Assembly (NCBI GenBank): GCA_035041965.1
Contig: JAPYMA010001814.1
Coordinates: 124,001 to 188,000 of the forward strand
Length of the DNA: 64,000 nt
Direction of reading: 5' to 3'
Source: Anisakis pegreffii
Lineage: Eukaryota > Nematoda > Chromadorea > Rhabditida > Anisakidae
Shown here: in pieces, positions 51,880 through 64,000 of the stretch
How the letters are laid out: each line of letters starts with the position of its first letter
Position numbering within the stretch: position 1 is the stretch's first letter
Translations under genes and position numbers: made by a program
Notes under the pieces: model-generated
What the model was told of the DNA's origin: nothing
Databases searched by the model: none
What the model saw: only the letters and a program-made list of their open reading frames with translations

Positions 51880-52827
51880 ATGGTTGTTGATATCAGTAAG
51901 ATGGATCGATACGTCGGACCGGTTAGTTTGCTTGTTGTTGTTTAACTGCGTACCGGGCACTTTGGATAATGTGATCTTGTGTGGTGCAAGGAATCTCGGC
52001 GATGTGTCCCCGAAAATTAATTTTTTCAGCGCCACTGACTCTTTTTTCAGCCGTGGATATTTTCGAGGAATTTCCTGTTCCTGATTTTCCACGTCTTCGG
52101 CTTTTTTTCCGTCCCCGCACCGCACTGGTGTAATCAACGCTTTGGATTCAGAATTGTGCTGGAATCGCTAGCAAGACGCTTGTATTAACATCAGGCGAAT
52201 CTTTTGCAAAAAGAGTTTCAATGCTGCGAAATTGAACCCGAATTTGTTTCAGGTTAATCCGTCACTTTATCCTCAGTTAACCGTTTTGCTGCTGGGAATT
52301 GGTCTTTTCTTCATGGCGTGGTTCTTCGTTTATGAGGTTATCTCTAAATCGTTTTGCCTCTTTTTTCCTGATTACTCCGGTCAGTTCGACAGACCAGTCT
52401 TTCAACTGTTCACATAACATTGTTCGCAAGCAATGCGCTCATCAATCTTCTACAATGTTGGATAGGTTGCTGATAGGGGACATATCCAAATGGGCGGAAG
52501 TCACCTGTGGAGATAGAAAGTTGACGAAATGTATGAAGGATCTGGAAAGCATTTCCTGATATGCTTGGCAATTAGGGCTGTTCGAAACTACAGTTTGATT
52601 TAGATTATAGCTTCGGGCATTGCTGGTTATTTGATATTAGATGATTCGAGTGATGAATATCCGTTTTGCGGACATTCTTATGGGATTCTGAATATTCGAT
52701 ATTGCAGGTCACATCGACTAAGTACACTCGTATGTTACTGAAAGAACTTCTGATTGCCTCAGTGGCGGCATTATTCCTTGGGTTTGGAGCGGTTTTCTTG
52801 ATGCTTTGGGTGGGAATTTACGTTTGA
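51880..52827 (+). CDS. TMEM258: TMEM258 homologue (oligosaccharyltransferase subunit)
   Basis: TMEM258 is a small two-helix subunit of the oligosaccharyltransferase in the ER membrane, needed for N-glycosylation. Three exons (51880-51921, 52253-52336, 52708-52827) join in phase 0 and give 81 residues against 79 in human. The match is strong throughout: [20 protein letters not shown], then [32 protein letters not shown] and the invariant ending LLWVGIYV-like LMLWVGIYV. Two transmembrane helices are evident. The start is the first of two in-frame Mets (Met1 or Met8); Met8 sits where human Met6 does. A good acceptor 26 bp upstream (CTTACAG) may be a trans-splice site. It follows the SERINC gene on the same strand by 1.1 kb. 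Confidence 0.96.
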
Positions 52828-54498
52828 ATTGGTCAAATTCAATGCAATCGACAAGTGTTTTTCACTTTGGTTAAGAATGCCTGACTCTTGGTTATTTATT
52901 GATTGTTCTATTGGTAAAAAACGATAGAGATTGGCTGTTGTGAAACATCCGCTGTTTTCTTTGATTATTCTTTTGTATCCATCTGTGTGCTCGTTTTTGT
53001 CGCAGATTATTGGCCAAAATTGATAATTTTGTGATACGTTGCCGTTGTTGTTGTTGTTGATAATGGTTAACTGAGAAGAAGTCTGTTTTCGGTGATCGGA
53101 AAGAACTGCTATTGGGAATTGTTTTCTTTAAGTCTCCTCACGTTTAACCTTAGGACTTTCCACTTTTTAAGTATTCACATCAAGCAAAAATTTAATCGAT
53201 AATTTTTTTGAGCATTGAGAGGTGAAACATTTTCACTGTAGTCACTTCTTTTTTTTGCGTTGCAAGAAAAAGAGTGTGTCGAAAGGAATTGAAAGTGGTT
53301 TGTTAGGTTTTTTCTTTGCAATAGGAAAAGGACGCAGTGTTACAAAGTCATCGAGTTGAGTGTTGATTTCCTGAAGTGCAATTGAATGGCAAACTGGTTG
53401 GATGGAGGCTTTTAATAAGAGGCAATAATGCGTTCGTAGTTGGCTTAATCGATTGATGCTATAGAATTTTAATTAAAAGAAAAATCGCGGAGAAGAAAAA
53501 ACTAGTTATTGCTGAGTTGAGTTAAAGAAGAGCGCCTTAATTTATTTGTTCTTTTTTCTGTTAATTTTGTTTCCGTTTCATCTCAAAAATATTGTTTTTT
53601 GTTGTTATTTTTAGTCGAGTGCGTTATTTTATCGTTGTTAACTTTAAGAAATGATTGTTTTGGTCCGAGAAAATTTGAATTTCTTCATAGAGAAATAAAC
53701 TTTTGCCGATTCACTTTGTTTGTCTTCTTACTTGTTTCGTTTATTTGTTTATTTATTGTTTATTAATTTTCGAGTCAAATACAAATTTAAAAAATACAAC
53801 TACATAAACGAACATACAAATAATTACATTTAATCAACGAATTTGAAGTGATCCATTCATAAGGATATTTATTACTTGCATAGAGGATTTTATCACAGTT
53901 ATAATCTCTTGTAGTAGAACGGTGAACACCATATGTACAGTAAACGGGAAAGCAGCACAAAACTGTACAAAACAAAGAGTAGACGAATGAGAAAATCAGG
54001 ATGACCCGGTTAGTTGGTATTCTATCGATCGGTAGGTATTGTCATCGATCAATTCAGTGAGGATCTTAAAGGCAGTACTGAATGGTTATTTGCCCATGGC
54101 GTACTGTATTCTGCTTGGTTTACATACACTGTCCTCGATCACGAGACGTAGGTATTGGGAGGAAGAAGAGGAAGAAGGATTCCACATTCTACCGATTCAA
54201 CTCAAAAGCAGTCCGAGCTTACATGTATCAATAAGCTCAGGTTTAATTAATAGCTGAGTAAGTTCGTTCATGATAGCAGAGATAATATTCTAAATGTTCG
54301 ATGTGCGCTGGTGATGGGTTCCGACCGACAGTCGGATTTCGACCGAGCAATTTGGAGAGTCGATCGGAACGACGCAATGCTAGTTCGGTCGGATTCATCA
54401 TCACTATATGAATTCGTTGATGTCTTAAAGTGCGCACATGATCATGTAGTTATTTGCTGAAGACTAAGCAGATCCTAGCGATCAGTGCAGTATTTCAC
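52828..54498. other. Intergenic, between convergent TMEM258 and Kunitz genes
   Basis: T-rich non-coding DNA. A possible polyadenylation signal AATAAA occurs near 53694. No other feature is supportable. Confidence 0.5.
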
Positions 54499-55298
54499 CT
54501 ATTGACCCACTTGCGATTTTGTTAAACTACAAAAAGATTGACAGTCGGCAAGATTCTCGAAGCGGTTCTCGTTACCACCACAGTTTTGTACGCCAAACTG
54601 GTAGCACTGCTGAGTGGTTGCATCGAAGTAGTATCGGATCAACAGTTGATCATCTGAATCGTTCGTATCATCATCAACTGTGTTGTCGCTTTCAGGGTCA
54701 AATGATGCGCACAATCCGGATTCTGAAATTTGACCAGGCTTCGAAGGTTGCAAATGAATAATTGTTTGGCGTGAAATAAGAATGACAAAAAAATTAATCG
54801 ACATTCAATGCGCAGTCTTCTGAAAATTTGTTTGTTTCCTGAAAAATTCTCAGTCGAATGATGTATTCTTCTGTTTATTTATCGTATTAGATGAATGTAT
54901 GATGCATTTTGCATTTGTGCGTTACGTATCATTTGAAACACATTTCGTTTGCGAAATTTGAACAATTGAACCAAATCGAAGGAAATTATTTACGTATTCT
55001 TGACATTGCTATTACTTATGAATTTCAGAATAGACAGGTAAAAATAGGTGTGCATCTTCCGATTCAAGTTTCATTTCACTCCCATTGAATGATGAATCAG
55101 TGAGAACTGTGATACTGCCAAACAATAGCACAATAATGAGAACTTTGCTACGGATTAGAATAAACAAATACCTGGGGGTAAATAGCAGATGCTCGGGTAA
55201 TGTTGCACAGCCGTGAATACCGGTGGATCGGGTAAATAGTGGGATGTCGATTCGATTATGAGTACGGATAATAAAAGTGTGAAAATGTATAATAGCAT
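54499..55298 (-). CDS. Secreted single-domain Kunitz/BPTI-type protein with acidic insertion
   Basis: Kunitz domains usually inhibit serine proteases by inserting a loop around the second Cys into the enzyme. Two exons (55298-55172 and 54722-54499) join in phase (1 + 2 bases) to give 116 residues. A signal peptide opens the protein (MLLYIFTLLLSVLII). All six Kunitz Cys are present: SIC, then SGLC, QQC, QNC, ADC, SFC, with the conserved YYFD, CYQF and GGNENRF landmarks. Two features are odd. The P1 residue after the second Cys is Ala, not Lys or Arg. Between Cys2 and Cys3 there are about 34 residues where about 15 are usual, the excess being Asp/Ser/Thr-rich (DNTVDDDTNDSDD). Trypsin inhibition is therefore unlikely; elastase-like inhibition or a non-inhibitory role is possible. 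Confidence 0.9.
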
Positions 55299-56520
55299 CA
55301 CCGTTGGTGTTGTTCGATTGGCACAGTTCAATCGTCTTCAAAACGGTGTTTTTGAAACTGCAAACACATCGATATCGTAACAGTAACTATCCAATAGCAA
55401 TTGCGTGTAAAATTCACGATCATAATATGCTTCTAGAGATCAATTTATCAGTTTTCACTGATCTATTTAGGCTCAAATCATAGGCACAAATGAAAATTAA
55501 CGAGCGATTGCATTCATAAGGTCCAGTAGTCGGGCGAAATTCGATGAGAACCGAAGCAAAAAATTATCTGATAGCGAATGGTGAGACTTCACTTCTTTGA
55601 AAGCTGAAGCTGGCCTTCTGAGGAGGAGTCCTGGTTGCTGACTAATTACCACAGAGATACGGCATCACAGATGATGATCATGCGCAGTGCTCTGACGATC
55701 ATTATTTCATGGAGCAATTCTAGGAACGGAGTCAAACTATCGCATGCAAATCGGTCAAACTGAGTAAGTAGATGCAAAAAATATGTTGGTAAATACTTGT
55801 TTTCAACGATGCAAATTATGCAATTCGATCAGATTAATGCGCTCAATAACTTATTTTGTAAATTATCGACGATGCATTCTGCACAAAGTGAGTATTAAAC
55901 ATTTATCGTTAATATTTTTCGCATCGAATTAAGCAAAATTCTCAACAATTATAGTGAAGTTTTAGTGTATATTCGTTTAAAATTTTAATCGGCACCAGTT
56001 TTGGATTCATCAATCAAAATCGCGGCAAATAACGATGGACAAGGACTAACTTCAAATTTTTGAGCAAATGGGAGTAGGAGATATGACATGCGCTTATAAC
56101 GGTAATCAGTTGAATTCAATTTGCTAAGTCAGGAATTCAGACTCGCAAACCATTGAGACAGTTGAGGTGTGATCCTGTCCAGAAGAACGCTTCTTTACGT
56201 AGGACTGAGCATTAAGCTCGGAGTAGGTTTGCAAGCATATAAGCCTTTCTTAAAACATCAGTCCAGTACTGAAGTGATTCAATGGAATGGATTCAACAAA
56301 ATGCTTCGTCGATCAATCTTTATAGTCGGAGTACTTCGTGAAAGTTGGTAAGAACTAATAATGGACTAGAATAGTGAGTGACTGCATGCACATCACACAG
56401 GAAATGATCAATTATAAGGAGCAAAACAGTGATTATAATTCAAGTAATGGTGGAATGAACAGTGAATTAATTTATGAGCTGACTGACATATGGAGCTGAG
56501 TCAAAGAATCGTAAAACGAG

Positions 56521-56781
56521 TTGGGAAGAGTAAATTTAAGTGAACTGAATGAGATGAATGAAAATGTTTATTTGTTTTGTGTTGATGATGGATGCAGGGG
56601 TAAACATTTCATCGAACTGCTTGGTTTTTGGGAAGGTGGTAGGTGGCTCTGGCACGCCTATTGTTCTGAAATTCACTTGTCAAACACGGAACCATTCACT
56701 GCTATTCTGACTGTTGGCTATAGTGATAATACTATTATAACTTACGAATTAACTATCAGAATACGAATGAGCCAACATTGA
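56521..56781 (+). CDS. Orphan ORF, hypothetical
   Basis: An 86-codon open stretch with an internal ATG giving about 76 residues (MNENVYLFCVDDGC, GFWEGGRWLWHAYC). The residue balance, with four Trp/Cys-rich patches, looks more protein-like than most random ORFs in this AT-rich DNA. I do not recognise a family and no splice partner was fixed. It may be spurious. Confidence 0.22.
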   Translation: MGRVNLSELNEMNENVYLFCVDDGCRGKHFIELLGFWEGGRWLWHAYCSEIHLSNTEPFTAILTVGYSDNTIITYELTIRIRMSQH

Positions 56782-59595
56782 ATACATTTATAAAGATTAC
56801 TGCAAGCAAACAATACTGCAAACCTAAGAATCTACCACTCATTGAGTATACATTTGGAATAATACAAGCTCCATTCACAAAAAATCAAGCAAACATCCGA
56901 ATAAGCATAATCTGAAATTTTTCTATATCTGTACAGTAAAGAATTTATTCGTACAATGCCTCCAGTTATCCACATTATACACAAGTACATATGCGCACTG
57001 TGGAGATATTCATTTGTAAGATGTCAAATGATATTTGTTGATATCAGATGTGGAATGGCCTTGATGATTAGAGAGGAATCGAAGAATCTCAAAGATTATA
57101 TCTTAGTCGTATGTTCGAGCGATTTTAACGGCAATAACATCGGTAAGCGTTTTGGATAAGGTTGATAATGAGTTGCTCGCATTCATTCTAATATACATTA
57201 TATTATGTGGTTTTACATTCCGTTTGATCTTTTCATGATTTCGTATGATATTTAGATAGGAACCCATTGAAATTGTTCACATCAATGAACAACAAGTCAC
57301 TGAATCGTCTTTTCGCTAAACACCATACGAAAATGATACAATACGAATACGAATTTCATTCATCCTTAATGTATTTCATTCATCGTTTATGCATTAGCAA
57401 TTGTATCAATTTTCGGTTTATTTCCTTGAATGAGAAGCGAATTTCTTGAATGGGAAAATTCAAGCGAATCTTCAAATTCTAAGATTTTTGTCACAAGATT
57501 TGAATGCTTTCTCAAATGAATTTGAATGTGCATTCTGATTCAAAAGAAAACTGATATTCAATGATACAACAACACCAACAAAAACCGTAACAACAATTCC
57601 TCTAAATAGACGATTTTCAATCATTTCAAATGACACTATCAAAAAAATATCAATCCACAAAACAACTTTCTTGACTGCTCAATTGCATCGAATGAGCAAT
57701 CTCTTTTCAAGGTGAACCAATTCGGAACTCAGCGAAACCTGGAAGTGTCAAACATTTGTTTTTTTGTATCATCTATCCGTTCATATCGCAGCAAATCAGT
57801 GCAATCAGATGACCTTGCCTATTGTATTCCACACAAACAGATTTAATGTTTTATATGGTTTCATTTGACTGCATTTTCTGCTTGATTTCACTCAAAAAGT
57901 CACATTCTAATTTGCTGCTGGGAATGCATTCGAAAGGAATTCGAAATTGCTCTTCCAATTATTCGCAAAAACAATTTAGTGGAAGAAACTTTGCCTGAGA
58001 ATGAGGATTGATGATGAGTGCTCAAATCGCGTTGGTAAAATGCGCAATGAGGGTAGGTATGAAATGTCGGAAACTCTTTTAATAATATACGACGCGTGAG
58101 TTCATGAGTTACGAATGGACAATATAAACGATAGCAGATCAATTTGTGGAAATAGGTCAGTGTGTTGTGAGGCAGGCTGTTCATTATAAGGGATATTTAG
58201 GTGTTCGATCAACACACACGAACGAACATATCAATTATCACTTAAGATCGCAAAAAGATAAGTACCAAATAATGAAAACTCATCGAAATGACAACCTTTA
58301 ATTATGCCTGATCACGCACTATTGACAGTCACACATCTACCCTAATTACATAAATTCGCCTCATAATGATGGGGATTAATGGATGGACTGACTCACTTTA
58401 GTAAAGAAATCCATCAAATTATTCAATTTTCAGATTAAGTACAAACGTTCATTTGACGTGATGAAACACGAACGAAAATGACTTGAGTTGATGACTTGGT
58501 AATGTCTTGATTGAAATGGATGGAAGTGAAATGCAATAGCGATTGAAAGAAAATTCCTTTTTCAAAACATTCTATGAAAGCAATGTCTAATGATGTAATT
58601 CATCAATCAAATCATCAAGGTAATCATAATCATTCATTCTTGAACAATTAGCAAAATTTTCACCTTTTTAATTCTGTCAATTCCCAGATCTCATCTCAGG
58701 ACAAGTCTTTGTTCTGAGCAGTGATCAATCCACAACATTTGCAAATTTGGAATAAATTTGAGCAGCACAATCCTTGTTTCGAGTGAAATTTTCTTATTGT
58801 TGAATATGAAACAAATTAGAGTGCAAAATAAAACATAGCAGGTGATAAGGTAGAACACGATGGAACAGAATTATTCATCGAAAGTGTATAGCGAGAGGTT
58901 CCTACCAGCTCCAAATGATGACACTGTATTACTTGTGAATCAGTGTCACAATACGAAAACTCATGACGCCATAAGACACACAATTAAAAATGAGTTTGAA
59001 AGGCAGAATTAGTCGTGTCGAAATACAGATTAATACAATCTGCAAACTAGTGGTCGTCAGAATAGGTTAGGTTATGCTGTAACCAGGCGATTGAATGGAT
59101 CAGCAACGGTTACGATTATGACCTAAATAGCCACGATGAGGTGAACGAAGAACTCAACTTTATTAGACATCGTTTCATATGCAAACTCTATTATGACTGA
59201 TGATGTTTATTTTATGTGTTCATGTATCTATCACATGGGAACGAATATTCTGTCAATGATTTGAACATTCACGCATATCCTAAACAAATAAATACTTCTG
59301 TGTTTATGTGCATAAATAGTGATTCAGAAGTCATTCATCCAAGTCACTCAAAATTTGTATCTCTTTTCGATAATTTAGCATTCGATTCTTTTGAGATCTC
59401 TTATGAAAGACAAAACGATTCCACAATATTGTACACGCAACTACAAGAAAAACAGTCGAGTTGCTTGCACAGTTAATGAAAAAATACGTACAATAAAAAT
59501 ATTTGCAATTTGCAAATTTTGCTTCATGAAATCGTCCATTTGTTGTACACCAACAAATAAGTGTGCCAAGAGAACCGTCTTCATCGGAACTGTAA

Positions 59596-60395
59596 TCAAG
59601 ATTAAATGAATGGCAATGAGCAAAGTTTGATAAAATCTTAAGATTTGGCTGCCGATTCAATTTTACTTAAGCAATCTCTTCGAATAACGAATACTAACAG
59701 AATGCGATAAAAAGTAATCTGACTTATGTGATCAAAACTACGAGCTGACGTAATCCTATGGGATACACTCAAGCTCAGCCTGATTTAATTTAGTGGAGTG
59801 GCATTAAATTCAATCAAGGTTGTTTGCTTTATCGCTAAAGTTGCATCGTTCAGTGCTACATTAACTAAAGAAAGAATTCCTCCGCATTTTTTACTGTCAC
59901 CACAGTGTTGCACCAGAAACCATAATTGAGTAATATCGAAAGGACAATCAAAATCGCTCTGACTTCAACGAATGAGAAACAGCGGATTGATTAGTGAGTG
60001 CAGTTTCTTAAAGAAAGGATGCAAGTAATCGCCAGTTGCAATAGTGAGATTCCAAAATATGTTCCTTTCTTCAGTACTAAAAACTGTATCACACTGATTT
60101 GTAAGTTAACCTTCTCTAAAATACTGTCTTACAGAACATAATATTATCTCTCTACATCGATCAAGATGCAGATGAACTTAAATTTTCGTGGATACAACTC
60201 TGAATTTTATATTTCTATGTAATTGTCGGATGGTGGACAAATAAAAATAATAATGAATAAAGTTCAATACAATCTCAAGGTTTAGAAACTGATTCAATTT
60301 CACTTGAGCAATCCCTTCGAATAACGAATATTAACAGAATACGATAAAATGTAATCTTACTTATGTAATCGAAACTACATGCTGACATGTAGTTT
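59596..60395. repeat. Pair of direct repeats ~165 bp long
   Basis: 59596-59755 and 60243-60395 align along their length. The best part is GCAATCYCTTCGAATAACGAATAYTAACAGAATRCGATAAAA, read as two shorter shared strings (CTTCGAATAACGAATA and TAACAGAAT), with ACTTATGTRATC further on. The copies are about 640 bp apart and moderately diverged. Confidence 0.75.
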
Positions 60396-62035
60396 AGAAC
60401 GCAGTATTATCTGTAAGTTGATAAAGGCACAATGAATAAAGTTTGAAGATAAGAAGATATTATGAGTGGAAATGCAACAGATACTGTGAATCAAAGACGG
60501 ATAAAATCGCAACAATTCATGTTCGATTTGTCAGAATGAGTGATTTTGAATGATATCACGGGTTCGTTGAAGTGTCGCTTTTGGACTTATTTCATCATTC
60601 GGTAAATATTTGTGAATACGGCGAATTGTGAGTGCCTTTTCCAATGAATATGAATTCTTCATTTCAATGATAAACCACACGATTTAAGTAAACGATCCAA
60701 GTCATAGCAGAAGGTGAAGGAAAATGTGGAACAAAAAAAACCGCTGAAAACTCAAAATCAACAGGTTTTGTGTAAGATATCGATTGTGAATAGAATATTG
60801 GTTTTGAGCAATTGAAATATTTGTAACACTGGTCTGGTAACTTATTGAGTATGAAATTGTAAATTCGATAACATAGCGCAAATTACTGACGAATTGAACA
60901 TGTAAACTAAAAGTTTCCGCTTTGAGAGTAGCTGATAAATTTTTGGTGGTGTCAAGAAGATAATAAATTATGCAAATGGAGTGGAGGAATGACTGCTAAG
61001 AATAAGATGCAAACGACGGAATATCAATGAACGACGACAGTTTTCGAGATGTTAACACATCGAATATTAATACAAATAACTTCAGATAAATACTATTCAA
61101 TCACTTTGATGCGTTCGTTTCATTTTTAGGACATTTAGCGTTTTTGTTTCATTCCGATGCTAAGTAACCATGGATGCAGCTGTCGTACTTGTTTAAATAG
61201 CGAAGAATTGTCTATAATTCATGAACTAACACATTGTAAACGCTTCAAATGTTCACTGCTGATATCTAAGCGGAACCATGCAGATAGGAAATCTTCTTGA
61301 GCTAACTATAAATAATCAGAGCAAAGCCTGAATCTCTCTCGATAGCCACCTAACAGTCCTCGATGGTCGTCATTTCAGATTGTGCTGTTTAGGTACGTGA
61401 AGTGATTTTGTTTTTCGTTTCTTTCTTTAGGACATCATATTTGATTTGCGAGTTTCACTCATTGTAGAGCATAGATTCAAGGGAATCTTGTTTGCTTGTC
61501 ACAAGCAATTTTTAGCGATCATGATGACTTTTGCATAAATAATGATGTTTTGGGTAGACAAGACTTGCCACCTGCTCTGAACGGCGTGAAGGAAATCGTT
61601 TAATTAGTTTCTGAAGTGATCCGAAAAACATCTCATTAATAATCAAATGGATTGGATTCTCATTATAGCCATTTTGCCCAGTCACAAATCGCAATCAGTA
61701 AAACGCTGCAAAATTTTTATCACCTGGTTTCAAAAATTTTTTTAAGCAAGTCACAATGCTTCCATCTGTTCTATGCCCAATTTACGATTATGATTGAGTT
61801 CAAGTGATCACTTTCGAACGACCACTTCAACTAGTTTCATGTGCTCTGTGTGATGAATTGCAACTTTTAGTTTTTATCCTCTCAACTGCTTCGCCATCGC
61901 AACAGAACTAAACTACTGATTGTGGGCGTACTCTTAGACCGAATACGTAGAAGTCGTTTTCCGAACATTGTCCATTTGTCGGATGTAAAATGCCAATATA
62001 AAATATGACGACGTTTCATTACTTCATTAATTCGT

Positions 62036-62293
62036 GTACGGAATCAAAAACTTGTGTCGAAGCAGGAAGTGATATTCAATCTGTATGCAGGAAGTGATTG
62101 TCATAGAAGGGAATTGTATCTGAAAGGTTGGATTCAGATTGAAGATATTGAGGAGGTTGTTGAATTCATATTGGACGATTCTCCTCCATACCTGATGCAC
62201 AATTATTCCATGTTTGTTCCAACACAACAAAATGATTCCACTGATACTATTATTATGGATTCATTGGTACCCCGTTCATTGATCACTGAATAA
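62036..62293 (+). CDS. Orphan exon-like ORF, hypothetical
   Basis: An open stretch of about 80 codons ends at a TAA at 62291-62293. It lacks an early ATG, so if real it is a terminal exon. It is acidic (EDIEEVVEFILDDSPP) and contains a sequon (NYS, NDST). No family is recognised and an upstream exon was not found. Confidence 0.25.
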   Translation, partial: VRNQKLVSKQEVIFNLYAGSDCHRRELYLKGWIQIEDIEEVVEFILDDSPPYLMHNYSMFVPTQQNDSTDTIIMDSLVPRSLITE

Positions 62294-63214
62294 ATTTTAT
62301 TAATCTTCTGATATGTCACTAAGAAGTAACATAATCTTGGAAGGGGTTAATGATCAATCAGTTTTCTAGCGGCACGATGGGGGTGTTAGCGAATGGGATG
62401 ACGACACATACATCTGCTGTATGCCTCAAATAGGATATTAAATGCGAGCATATGAAAATGACTGCTATTTGAGACGTCAACCCTGTTGTTGATGTATGTG
62501 TGTAGTCAGGTATTAATTAAAGATATTCACCTATAAGCGAATATTTAACGAGTGATCGTTAACTTCATTAACAGCTTATCGGCAGTTATATAAAGCTTTT
62601 GTTGCTAAATCTACACTAACACAGTGCATACTTATAATAATCAAATATTTATATGATGATTACTTTAGTAATGAAACTTACTATTGCTACTGTCATAATT
62701 CCATATTGCATTCATACATTTTTGCCAACGAAAAATTCGCATTATTACCAAATCTTTACGATACCATAGTGCACCTATTCAGCGCAGGATCATTTGAGCA
62801 CTTATTTGAGCGGCGATCCTTAACGACATCGTGTTGAACGACTATGCATTTGGATTAAATCTTATAAGACAAGAATTATTGTTGAAACATCAGTCGGTCT
62901 GTAGAGTTTTTGATTACTTTTACGCAATCAGCATTCGACTTCATCCATTATTCAGTTGCTTGCTATCGGTTATCTGGCTTGTTTCTGGCTGCATCATATG
63001 GATTCCACCATTCTCACATCATTCACCTGACAATGGCCGCTATTGTTTACCTCGAGCGTTTTCATTTCAAAAAAGATCTATCACAAGATTGCTTCTAGTG
63101 TATATTTTTGATGACAAATTTGATATTTTTCTTTTACATTTGATTGCACTCAATGAAGTGTTTGCTAACTGATAGATCAAATAACAAATGTTCAAAGTTT
63201 CGATGGTTATAGCT

Positions 63215-63300
63215 AGGGCTTGCACGGGATCCCGGGACTACAGTTCTGATCCCGATCCCGGAATTTAAGTTTTGAAAAATCCCGGGATTTCCGGATTTGA
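63215..63300. repeat. CCCGGGAT-rich patch
   Basis: GATCCCGGGA, GATCCCGATCCCGGAATT and AATCCCGGGATTTCCGGATT follow one another in otherwise AT-rich DNA. The motif is self-complementary, so the patch can fold. It is perhaps the end of a mobile element. Confidence 0.6.
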
Positions 63301-64000
63301 TAAAACAGGTAAATTTGTGTGAATTTTGATAGTATGCTCATTTTGAAGCAAGCCTTAATCATTCCCATTTAATTTATTTGCAGTTATCTTTGCTGTTAGC
63401 CCTCTATCATTGATGTTCAGCTAAGAAAAACAGACGCAATTCGGACGAATGACATGATCAACGACAGTTCCATGAACTTTTACGTAACATTTCATTGAAT
63501 ATTAAACAGATTATTCCGCTCTTCATTGGTTTATATCACGCCCACCTGGATGCATTTCTATGTAGTAGACTAACAGAGATAATCACATTTTCTAATAAAA
63601 ACCAAGAGCAACAAAGTTTAATGAAAATTTGAGTCGTTTCCTCCCACAAGATTTGTTCGGCTTCAATATTCCATCGGCTAATTCAACTGCATGTTTCAAA
63701 GACTGCAAGTCTTTTTACTCCTCTACCTAGAAACGTTTTCACTCGATGGAAATGTACTTAATTCTCACTGAGTTCACTCATAGCGAGAATTCATTGCCGA
63801 AATGAGCAAAGTTGTTCCATTCAAAAGGATCTTAAGTTTGAATATCAAGTATATTTGCATGATTTTTGATCGAAATTATCAAATACGTAAGTGCTCGACG
63901 GTTCAATGAAAATCCATTGCAGATATTCTTTCGCTTTTTCGATAAACTCTAAACTTTTAATTTTTTCAAAGCTCAAATGTTATAATTCATGCGACACATT

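Larger units (their letters stand above)
55299..64000. other. Gene-poor region with orphan ORFs
   Basis: No multi-exon gene could be assembled. Protein-like single stretches lie at 56521-56781 (+) and 62036-62293 (+), without recognisable domains. Direct repeats near 59.6 and 60.3 kb and a CCCGGGAT-rich patch near 63.2 kb are the other notable content. Confidence 0.45.

Noticed and set aside
51826..52137. Minus-strand ORF of ~100 codons
   Set aside because: It overlaps the TMEM258 first exon and intron on the other strand and shows no domain.
62831..63172. Overlapping hydrophobic ORFs, possibly a seven-helix receptor exon
   Set aside because: Two frames are equally open and hydrophobic, no receptor motif is present and no splice partner was found.
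1..64000. CRISPR arrays, bacterial operons, ribosomal RNA genes
   Set aside because: The window is eukaryotic with spliced genes; no regularly spaced spacer-repeat array or rRNA-like conserved block was seen.

Overview
This window is eukaryotic and looks nematode. It is AT-rich, coding sequence is split into many short exons, acceptors are mostly TTTCAG-like, introns run from about 45 bp to about 1 kb, and the proteins read best against worm families. Large intergenic stretches argue against a compact Caenorhabditis-like genome. The species cannot be fixed from sequence alone. Most genes had to be rebuilt exon by exon; reading phase across each proposed junction was the main check.

Layout: (1) 1.5-6.5 kb, + strand, a divergent annexin. 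(2) 7.3-9.7 kb, - strand, a globin with a long N-terminal extension, convergent with the annexin. (3) 9.7-16.4 kb, no gene recognised, with old tandem repeats. (4) 16.4-19.3 kb, - strand, protein-L-isoaspartate O-methyltransferase whose first exon adds a signal peptide and Ser-rich leader. (5) 21.3-21.8 kb, + strand, a two-exon single-pass membrane protein. (6) 22.6-24.7 kb, - strand, a seven-exon protein resembling scramblase/Tubby-C-like proteins. (7) 24.7-35 kb, gene-poor, with one orphan membrane-protein exon, a BEL/Pao retrotransposon remnant and a near-perfect long hairpin. (8) 35.1-38.1 kb, a rearranged partial duplicate of the p62/sequestosome gene carrying two intact ZZ zinc-finger exons and ending in a RING-like exon. 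(9) 40.4-44.4 kb, + strand, the complete ten-exon p62/SQST1 homologue (PB1-ZZ-UBA). (10) 46.3-50.7 kb, + strand, a complete eleven-exon serine incorporator. (11) 51.9-52.8 kb, + strand, a three-exon TMEM258 homologue. (12) 54.5-55.3 kb, - strand, a secreted Kunitz protein with an acidic insertion. (13) 55.3-64 kb, no convincing gene, a few orphan ORFs and repeats.

The genes look like an ordinary chromosomal neighbourhood rather than one pathway. The most notable candidate is the duplicated sequestosome locus. Its two ZZ exons and the Asn-rich and RING exons can be joined in frame by plausible splice sites, predicting a ZZ-ZZ-Asn-rich-RING protein, possibly an N-degron reader fused to an E3-like module. 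Its 5' end is damaged or unresolved, so it may instead be a decaying pseudogene beside a separate RING gene. The second notable case is the isoaspartyl methyltransferase, which appears able to give both a secretory and a cytosolic enzyme.
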